Made by a program: the position numbers and the translations under genes
DNA from: DAOTWA01 sp034435955
Lineage (GTDB): Bacteria > Chloroflexota > Anaerolineae > Anaerolineales > Anaerolineaceae
DNA: 64,000 nucleotides
Reading direction: 5' to 3'
NCBI GenBank assembly: GCA_034435955.1
Contig: DAOTWA010000035.1
Location: 4,149-68,148 of the forward strand
The notes under the pieces: model-generated
The model's input: the letters and a program-made list of their open reading frames with translations, nothing else
What the model was told of the DNA's origin: nothing
Database searches by the model: none
In this document: piece by piece, positions 58,784 through 64,000 of the stretch
Layout: each line of letters begins with the position of its first letter
How positions within the stretch are numbered: the first letter of the stretch is position 1

Positions 58784-58998
58784 TGCTCACCTTCCACATG
58801 GGCCGACAGCTCGCGCTCGCGCAGGATCGTCGCCATGCGGGCGATCTCCCGGCGGGTGATTTTCAGACGGCTGGTATCGGTCAACTGGCCAGTGACCATC
58901 TGAAAACGCAAATTCATGTATTCATGGCGCAGGTCGGCCAGTTTGTTTTTCAATTCCTCGGTCGACAAGAGGCGAATTTCTGCCGGTTTCATGCTCAC
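58780..58998 (-). CDS. rpmC: 50S ribosomal protein L29
   Basis: A 72-residue two-helix L29: STEELKNKLADLRHEYMNLR, then IARMATILRER. It lies near the peptide exit site, a docking point for trigger factor and SRP. It overlaps rplP and rpsQ by 4 bases each. Confidence 0.97.
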   Translation of the reverse strand: MSMKPAEIRLLSTEELKNKLADLRHEYMNLRFQMVTGQLTDTSRLKITRREIARMATILRERELSAHVEGEQ

Positions 58999-59417
58999 TC
59001 ACCTCCCATTTCGTGCCGGGCAACGACCTTGGTTTTGATCGAAAACTTATAGGCAGCCTGGCGCAAAGCCTCGACGGCGATTTCTTCGGGTAAGCCGCCC
59101 ACTTCGAACATGATGCGCCCGGGACGGACGACGGCCACCCAGTATTCCACGTTGCCCTTGCCCTTGCCCATGCGCGTTTCCGGCGGCTTCTTTGTGTAGG
59201 GCTTATCCGGGAAGATGCGAATCCAGATTTTACCGCGGCGGCGCATGCCGCGCACGATGGTGCGGCGGGCAGCTTCGATCTGACGGGCAGAAACCCAGCC
59301 GGGCTCCAACGCCTGCAAACCGTACTCGCCAAAGGTAACCGTTGCGCCGCGCAGGGCCTTGCCCTTCATGCGGCCGCGCATCTGTTTGCGCCATTTCAAT
59401 CGTTTTGGCATCAACAT
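58995..59417 (-). CDS. rplP: 50S ribosomal protein L16
   Basis: A 140-residue L16: MLMPKRLKWRKQMRGRMKG, RRGKIWIRIFPDKPYTKKP and MGKGKGNVEYWVAVVRPGR. It contacts the A-site tRNA. The first ATG matches the family; the second is two codons later. A 6-bp GC stem (59435-59440 with 59453-59458) separates it from rpsC. Confidence 0.97.
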   Translation of the reverse strand: MLMPKRLKWRKQMRGRMKGKALRGATVTFGEYGLQALEPGWVSARQIEAARRTIVRGMRRRGKIWIRIFPDKPYTKKPPETRMGKGKGNVEYWVAVVRPGRIMFEVGGLPEEIAVEALRQAAYKFSIKTKVVARHEMGGE

Positions 59418-59462
59418 AAAGCCACCTCGTCTAACCGCCCCGAAATTCGGTCGGGCGGACGT

Positions 59463-60140
59463 TTATTCACTCACGTAGACACCCTCAGTAGGCTCGGCGC
59501 GCTCTTCGGCCTCGGCGAGGACGTCACCCTTGTAAATCCACACCTTGACGCCGATACGCCCATAGGTGGTCAGCGCTTCGGCGCGGGAGAAGTCGATGTT
59601 GGCGCGCAAGGTTTGCAGGGGGACACGGCCTTCGCGCAGCCAGACACTGCGGGCCATTTCGGCGCCGCTCAAGCGACCGGCCACTTCGACCTTGATGCCC
59701 TGGGCTCCCTGGCGTATGGCCTGCTGCAACGCGCGCTTCATCGCCCGCCGGTAGCTCACCCTGCGTTCGAGCTGGCTGGCGATGTTCGTTGCAACCAGGT
59801 ACGCATCGGTATCCGGGTTTTTAATCTCCTTGATTTCCAGATCAATTTTCTTGCCGGTCAGCTTTTCCAGGTTCTGGCGCAGCTTTTTCACGCTTTCGCC
59901 CTTGCGTCCAATGAGGATACCCGGTTTGGCGGTATTGACCACGATCTTGACCTTGCCGGGGAAGCGCTCCACTTCGACCTTGGAAACGCCCGCGTTGCCG
60001 GTCTCTTCATGGATGAGCTGGCGAATGGCGAAATCCTGCTGAAGCTGCTGGGTATATTCGCTGCCTTCGGCGTACCAGCGCCCCAGCCAGGGCTGGTTGA
60101 TGTTCAGGCGAAACCCGATCGGATGTACTTTACGACCCAT
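59463..60140 (-). CDS. rpsC: 30S ribosomal protein S3
   Basis: A 225-residue S3: GRKVHPIGFRLNINQPWLG, a type II KH domain (GILIGRKGESVKKLRQNLEK) and the C-terminal domain with GRLSGAEMARSVWLREGRVP. A 7-bp stem (60164-60170 with 60190-60196) lies in the gap before it, after rplV. Confidence 0.97.
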   Translation of the reverse strand: MGRKVHPIGFRLNINQPWLGRWYAEGSEYTQQLQQDFAIRQLIHEETGNAGVSKVEVERFPGKVKIVVNTAKPGILIGRKGESVKKLRQNLEKLTGKKIDLEIKEIKNPDTDAYLVATNIASQLERRVSYRRAMKRALQQAIRQGAQGIKVEVAGRLSGAEMARSVWLREGRVPLQTLRANIDFSRAEALTTYGRIGVKVWIYKGDVLAEAEERAEPTEGVYVSE

Positions 60141-60205
60141 ACTGTCTCCTGGCTTCTCTAGCCGCCGGCCGGACTGCGACGATCGATCTGGCCGGCAAAT
60201 CTATC

Positions 60206-60544
60206 TCACTCTCGCTCGCGGAGGACCACGGTAATGTGCGAGTTGCGGCGCAAGATCGGCTTGAAGCGGCCGCGCGCGCCGAAGCGGCGCCACTTGCGCA
60301 CCGGCGCCTCGTCGGCGTAAATGCGGTGAACGTATAAATCATCACGGCTGACGCCGAAATTCTCTTCAGCATTGGCGATGGCCGAGGCCAGTAGCTTCGA
60401 AATCTCACGGGCCGCCCCTTGCGGCATAAACTTCAAGATGCTGACCGCATCGTTGACCGGCTTCCCGCGCACCAGGTCGATCACCAGGCGCACTTTCTGG
60501 GGGGAGGCGGTGCTGAAACGCAGTTTAGCGCGAATGTCGGTCAT
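60206..60544 (-). CDS. rplV: 50S ribosomal protein L22
   Basis: A 112-residue L22: SPQKVRLVIDLVRGKPVNDA, ASAIANAEENFG and the beta-hairpin lining the exit tunnel near its C-terminus (RKWRRFGARGRFKPILRRNS). Confidence 0.97.
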   Translation of the reverse strand: MTDIRAKLRFSTASPQKVRLVIDLVRGKPVNDAVSILKFMPQGAAREISKLLASAIANAEENFGVSRDDLYVHRIYADEAPVRKWRRFGARGRFKPILRRNSHITVVLRERE

Positions 60545-60547
60545 GGC

Positions 60548-60829
60548 TTACTTCCTCGCGGAAGACGATTTCTCGGCCACATGGCCGCGAAAATGGCGGG
60601 TAGGGGCGAATTCGCCCAGACGGTGGCCGACCATGTTCTCGGTAATGTAAATCGGCACATGGCGGCGGCCATCGTGAACGGCAATGGTGTGCCCGACCAT
60701 CTGGGGGAAGATCGTGCTATCACGGCTCCAGGTGCGGATGACTTTCTTCTCCCCGCGGGAGTTCATGGCTTCGATCTTCTTCAATAGTTTCGGGTCAACA
60801 TACGGCCCTTTTTTCAACGATCGTGACAT
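60548..60829 (-). CDS. rpsS: 30S ribosomal protein S19
   Basis: A 93-residue S19: MSRSLKKGPYVDPKLLKKIE, TWSRDSTIFPQMVGHTIAVH and LGEFAPTRHFRGH. It is in the small-subunit head. It starts just downstream of rplB and ends 3 bases before rplV. Confidence 0.98.
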   Translation of the reverse strand: MSRSLKKGPYVDPKLLKKIEAMNSRGEKKVIRTWSRDSTIFPQMVGHTIAVHDGRRHVPIYITENMVGHRLGEFAPTRHFRGHVAEKSSSARK

Positions 60830-60879
60830 ATGCTCGTCCCTCTATTCGCTCGGTGCTTTTCTCCCGACCGGTTGGCGGG

Positions 60880-61716
60880 TCATCGGCTGGATTTGCTCCG
60901 ATGGCGAACAATATACTTTTCGGTCGCCTTATTGCGGCGGGTCTTGTAGCCCAGGGTTGGCTTGCCCCATGGTGATTTAGGACCGGGCATACCGATCGGC
61001 TGGCGGCCCTCACCACCGCCGTGCGGGTGGTCGCGCGGAGACATGGCCGAACCGCGCACGGTGGGACGAATGCCCATGTGGCGTTTGCGTCCGGCCTTGC
61101 CAAGCTTTACGTTGCTGTGATCCAAATTGCCCACCTGGCCGACCGTGGCGTAACAATCCTGGCGCACCAGGCGCACCTCGCCCGAAGGCAGACGGACGTG
61201 GGCATAATCGCCTTCTTTGGCCAGCAGTTGCGCCGCCGCGCCGGCGGAACGGACAAGCTGCCCGCCGCGGCCCTCTTTCAATTCGATGTTGTGGATCAGA
61301 GTCCCAACAGGAATATTGGCGAGGGGCAGGCTGTTCCCGGGGCGGATATCGGCCTGAGGGCCAGTCATCACCATATCGCCGACCTTCAATCCCAGCGGCG
61401 CAATCATATAGCGCTTTTCGCCATCGGCGTAATTCAGCAGCGCCAGGCGGGCGGTACGGTTCGGATCGTATTCAATGGCGGCCACGCGCGCGGGGATGTT
61501 GACCTTGTCCCGCTTGAAATCCACAACGCGCACGGCGCGGCGGTTCCCGCCGCCGCGATGGCGCACGGTCACGCGCCCATACGAGTTGCGCCCGCCGGTT
61601 TTGTGCAGCGGCATGATCAGCGAACGCTCCGGCCGCTCCTTGGTAATTTCCTCGAAGGTATATCCGGTCATACCACGTTGACCGGGGGTTACCGGTTTAT
61701 AAATCTTGACGGCCAT
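60880..61716 (-). CDS. rplB: 50S ribosomal protein L2
   Basis: A 278-residue L2: GRVTVRHRGGGNRRAVRVVD, and the C-terminal region near the peptidyl transferase centre, AMSPRDHPHGGGEGRQPIG, with the conserved histidines. It overlaps the last base of rplW. Confidence 0.97.
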   Translation of the reverse strand: MAVKIYKPVTPGQRGMTGYTFEEITKERPERSLIMPLHKTGGRNSYGRVTVRHRGGGNRRAVRVVDFKRDKVNIPARVAAIEYDPNRTARLALLNYADGEKRYMIAPLGLKVGDMVMTGPQADIRPGNSLPLANIPVGTLIHNIELKEGRGGQLVRSAGAAAQLLAKEGDYAHVRLPSGEVRLVRQDCYATVGQVGNLDHSNVKLGKAGRKRHMGIRPTVRGSAMSPRDHPHGGGEGRQPIGMPGPKSPWGKPTLGYKTRRNKATEKYIVRHRSKSSR

Positions 61717-62018
61717 TACTCTACCCCTTCAAAGATCGGTATACGGTCCTCGGGCATAAGGGTAACCACGGCTTTCTTGTAGCTACTGTGGCGCACCAGC
61801 AGGCGGCGGCTGCGGGCGCGACGCGAGCGCTTGGCCGGCGCATTGAGGACATTGACACGGACTACGTGGACGTCGAACAGGGTCTCCACCGCGTCCTTGA
61901 TCTGGGTTTTGGTCGCTTTACTGTCCACCAGGAAGACATACTGGTGAAGCTTGCTGGCCTGATAATTGGATTTTTCCGTAACTACCGGCCGACGGAGAAT
62001 ATCATACAATGTAGCCAT
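61716..62018 (-). CDS. rplW: 50S ribosomal protein L23
   Basis: A 100-residue L23: ILRRPVVTEKSNYQASKLHQ, VDSKATKTQIKDAVETLFDV. It lies at the tunnel exit. It ends overlapping the first base of rplB. Confidence 0.97.
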   Translation of the reverse strand: MATLYDILRRPVVTEKSNYQASKLHQYVFLVDSKATKTQIKDAVETLFDVHVVRVNVLNAPAKRSRRARSRRLLVRHSSYKKAVVTLMPEDRIPIFEGVE

Positions 62019-62027
62019 GGCAATCTC

Positions 62028-62660
62028 CTAGTTGACCAGGTGGGCCTTCAACACGTCCAGGGTCGCAACCGGCATCACCAGCTTATCGTAGCCCAGCAGG
62101 TCGCGGATATTGACGTAGCTGGCCAGCAGGGTCTTGGTATCAGGCAGGTTGCGAGCAGAACGCACCACCGGCTCATAATCCGGGCCTTTGGCCGGGATGA
62201 GAATGAGAGCGCTGGCCTCGCCGACGAGTGCATTGAGGGCCTGAGCCATTAGACGGGTCTTCGGTTCGGCAAGGGAGAGCTTATCCACCAGGACGATGTT
62301 GGATTCAGAGGCTTTCACCGAAAGGGCCGAACGCAGCGCGGCGCGGCGCATCTTCAGCGGCATGGACTGGGCGTAGGAACGCGGGTGGGGCGTATGCACC
62401 CGACCGCCGCCCTTCCAAAGCGGAGAGCGGATGGAACCCTGACGAGCGCGCCCGGTGCCCTTCTGACGCCAGGGCTTACGCCCGCCGCCGGATACCTCGC
62501 TGCGAGTTTTGGTGTCGTGCGTGCCCAGACGAGCGTTAGCCATCTGGCGCTGGAATGCCTGGTGCATCAGATCGACATTAATAGGGGCTTCGAAGATTTC
62601 CGCTGGCAGGTCCACCATGCCAACCTTCTCGCCTTCCATGTTGAATACGTCAACTTTCAT
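62028..62660 (-). CDS. rplD: 50S ribosomal protein L4
   Basis: A 210-residue L4: NVDLMHQAFQRQMANARLGT, the tunnel loop GGGRKPWRQKGTGRARQGS and SALSVKASESNIVLVDKL. In many bacteria L4 represses the S10 operon through its leader. Confidence 0.97.
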   Translation of the reverse strand: MKVDVFNMEGEKVGMVDLPAEIFEAPINVDLMHQAFQRQMANARLGTHDTKTRSEVSGGGRKPWRQKGTGRARQGSIRSPLWKGGGRVHTPHPRSYAQSMPLKMRRAALRSALSVKASESNIVLVDKLSLAEPKTRLMAQALNALVGEASALILIPAKGPDYEPVVRSARNLPDTKTLLASYVNIRDLLGYDKLVMPVATLDVLKAHLVN

Positions 62661-62703
62661 GATCGCAACACTCCCAGTGTGTTAAAGCCATCGAGCGGCT
62701 GAC

Positions 62704-63333
62704 CTACTGCTTCCGCGCCTCTTTGATCATCACCAGGCTGCGCTTGCCGCCCGGCACCGGACCTTTCACACCCAGCAGATTTCGCTCCGGGTCGACCAGC
62801 ACCACCCGCAAATTTTGAGCCGTGACGCGCTCATTGCCCATGTGACCAGCACCCCGAGAGCCTTTGAAGACACGGCCAGGGGTGGTGGTGGAGCTGCGAG
62901 AGCCGGGGGCGCGCAGGCGGTCGGATTGGCCGTGGGTCTTGGGACCGCCGCGGAAATGGTAGCGTTTGACGGCGCCGGCGAAACCTTTGCCCTTGCTCGT
63001 GCCGACCACGTCGACGCGGTCACCCACCGTGAAAGCAGCCACGGTGACCTGCTCACCCTCTTTCACCTGGGGATCTTTGACGCGGAACTCACGTAAAAAG
63101 CGCAATGGGGGCGCGCCAGCGCGCTTGAGGTGGCCGAGCTCGCCGCCGGTCAACCGTTTGGGTTTTACCTCAGCGAAGCCCAACTGCACGGCCGAATAGC
63201 CCTCTTTCTCGGCCGTGCGTACCTGGGTAACGTAACAAGGCCCAGCTTCGATGAGCGTCACAGGAATGGCGACGCCTTCCTCATCGAAAATCTGGGTCAT
63301 GCCGATTTTCTTCCCAATCAGCCCTTTTAACAT
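62704..63333 (-). CDS. rplC: 50S ribosomal protein L3
   Basis: A 209-residue L3 from ATG 63333 (MLKGLIGKKIGMTQIFDEEG), after AAGGAG; a frame open to 63354 adds seven residues. The central loop KTHGQSDRLRAPGS, near the peptidyl transferase centre, is conserved. Its 5' neighbour rpsJ is unusually far away (224 bases). Confidence 0.97.
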   Translation of the reverse strand: MLKGLIGKKIGMTQIFDEEGVAIPVTLIEAGPCYVTQVRTAEKEGYSAVQLGFAEVKPKRLTGGELGHLKRAGAPPLRFLREFRVKDPQVKEGEQVTVAAFTVGDRVDVVGTSKGKGFAGAVKRYHFRGGPKTHGQSDRLRAPGSRSSTTTPGRVFKGSRGAGHMGNERVTAQNLRVVLVDPERNLLGVKGPVPGGKRSLVMIKEARKQ

Positions 63334-63557
63334 TGCCAATATTCTCCTTGTCAACTCGACTTGACGAGACTGTCAGCCAGGGCCTGGCTGCATCATCTCC
63401 GGCCGCAGCCCAGTCAGTGACCCGTCGCGCAACCCAGGCATCTTTTCGGTCCGCGAGGCAGGCCACTCTTGAGCCGCCTTGCTCAGGGTTTCGGGCCCCA
63501 AGCCGCGCAATTATAATGCCTTATTTCCAAAATGGATAGAGGCCTTTAAAAGTGCGT
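63334..63557 (-). promoter_or_regulatory. Internal promoter and structured leader before rplC
   Basis: A TATAAT on the minus strand (63510-63515) would start transcription near 63503, giving a 5' leader of about 170 bases for rplC and the genes after it. The leader can fold several stems on the minus strand, for example TGAGC/GCTCA, CAGCCAG/CTGGCTG and CTCG/CGAG around the end, and a competing GGCTGC/GCAGCC stem. No open frame of interest. It resembles in position an autoregulatory ribosomal leader, which is inferred. Confidence 0.5.
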
Positions 63558-63866
63558 TTAAATCTTGATCTCGATATCCACGCCCGCTGGCAGGTTGAGA
63601 CGCATGAGCATGTCGATGGTCTTCGAGTCCGGCTCGAGGACATCGATCAGGCGGTTATGGGTGCGGATCTCGAAGTGCTCGTGTGAATCCTTGTCGATGA
63701 AGGTCGAGCGTCGCACAGTAAAGCGTTCGATCTTGGTCGGCAAAGGCACCGGGCCGACGACCTGCGCCCCGCTGCGCTCGGCCGTCTCGACGATGCGTTT
63801 GGCAGATTGATCCAGAACCCGGTGATCGTAAGCCTTGAGGCGAATGCGTATCTTTTGTTTAGCCAT
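63558..63866 (-). CDS. rpsJ: 30S ribosomal protein S10
   Basis: A 102-residue S10: KIRIRLKAYDHRVLDQSAKR, VVGPVPLPTKIERFTVRRST and HFEIRTHNRLIDV. It also acts in transcription antitermination with NusB. It starts 6 bases after the tuf stop, so it is cotranscribed with tuf. Confidence 0.98.
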   Translation of the reverse strand: MAKQKIRIRLKAYDHRVLDQSAKRIVETAERSGAQVVGPVPLPTKIERFTVRRSTFIDKDSHEHFEIRTHNRLIDVLEPDSKTIDMLMRLNLPAGVDIEIKI

Positions 63867-63872
63867 AGTTTA

Positions 63873-64000
63873 TTAGTCCAAGATCTTGGTGATCGTACCG
63901 GCGCCAACCGTCAGACCACCCTCGCGAATGGCAAATCGGGAACCCTGCTCCAGCGCCACCGGCACGATCAGCTCCACTTCCATGTCCACGTTATCGCCCG
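63873..64000 (-). CDS. tuf: Elongation factor Tu (C-terminal end only)
   Basis: The last 41 codons and stop of EF-Tu; the rest lies beyond the window. The translated end (NVDMEVELIVPVALEQG, then RFAIREGGLTVGAGTITKIL) matches domain III of EF-Tu. EF-Tu brings aminoacyl-tRNA to the ribosome. Its place before rpsJ indicates the str-S10 gene order. Confidence 0.95.
   Translation of the reverse strand, partial: GDNVDMEVELIVPVALEQGSRFAIREGGLTVGAGTITKILD

Noticed and set aside
1..64000. tRNA genes, CRISPR arrays, transposases, att sites
   Set aside because: None with a convincing TpsiC arm, repeat-spacer array, DDE/tyrosine-recombinase motif or direct repeats was found on reading both strands.

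Overview
The window looks like a chromosomal stretch from a Chloroflexota bacterium, probably class Anaerolineae. This is an inference from GC-rich coding DNA, a eukaryote/archaea-type prolyl-tRNA synthetase, an EF-G-like paralogue, a Ras-like GTPase/roadblock operon, lipoprotein sugar-binding proteins and the mixed gene order. It was not tested by any search. No tRNA, rRNA, CRISPR array, insertion sequence or phage gene was seen.

Layout. 1-5.2 kb: a truncated membrane-anchored beta-propeller protein and a methyltransferase on the minus strand, then a divergent EF-G-like GTPase with a clear promoter and terminator. 5.3-9.8 kb: a five-gene plus-strand operon (receiver-roadblock fusion, roadblock protein, MglA/Ras-like GTPase, roadblock protein, DUF4388-roadblock fusion). 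It overlaps tail to tail with a STAS-pentapeptide-repeat gene. This is the best candidate here for a poorly described signalling system. 10.2-18.8 kb: a LacI-family regulator with a double palindromic operator, a candidate structured RNA, then a sugar ABC importer without its ATPase, a YesL-like membrane protein, a GH65 disaccharide phosphorylase and beta-phosphoglucomutase, that is, uptake and phosphorolysis of an alpha-glucosyl disaccharide. 18.9-27.4 kb: housekeeping and small genes (MazG-like, LOG family, proS, a HEAT-like protein, rpsO-pnp, PilZ, a membrane protein).

27.4-40.8 kb, minus strand: murE, preceded by one long run of membrane-sector genes, nuoA-H-J-K-L-M-M-N followed by atpI/Z-B-E-FH. 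The hydrophilic arm of complex I and the F1 part of ATP synthase are both absent. There are two NuoM paralogues, one lacking a key proton-channel lysine, and the b and delta subunits of ATP synthase are fused. 41-46.6 kb: a mixed region with tryptophanase, a cupin, a more AT-rich membrane protein, a lipoprotein and a YabN-type MazG.

46.7-64 kb, minus strand: the S10-spc-alpha ribosomal superoperon read from the right edge, tuf (partial)-rpsJ-rplC-D-W-B-rpsS-rplV-rpsC-rplP-rpmC-rpsQ-rplN-X-E-rpsN-H-rplF-R-rpsE-rpmD-rplO-secY-adk-map-rpmJ-rpsM-K-D-rpoA-rplQ-truA-rplM-rpsI. infA is absent from its usual place between map and rpmJ, and a promoter plus a structured leader lies between rpsJ and rplC.
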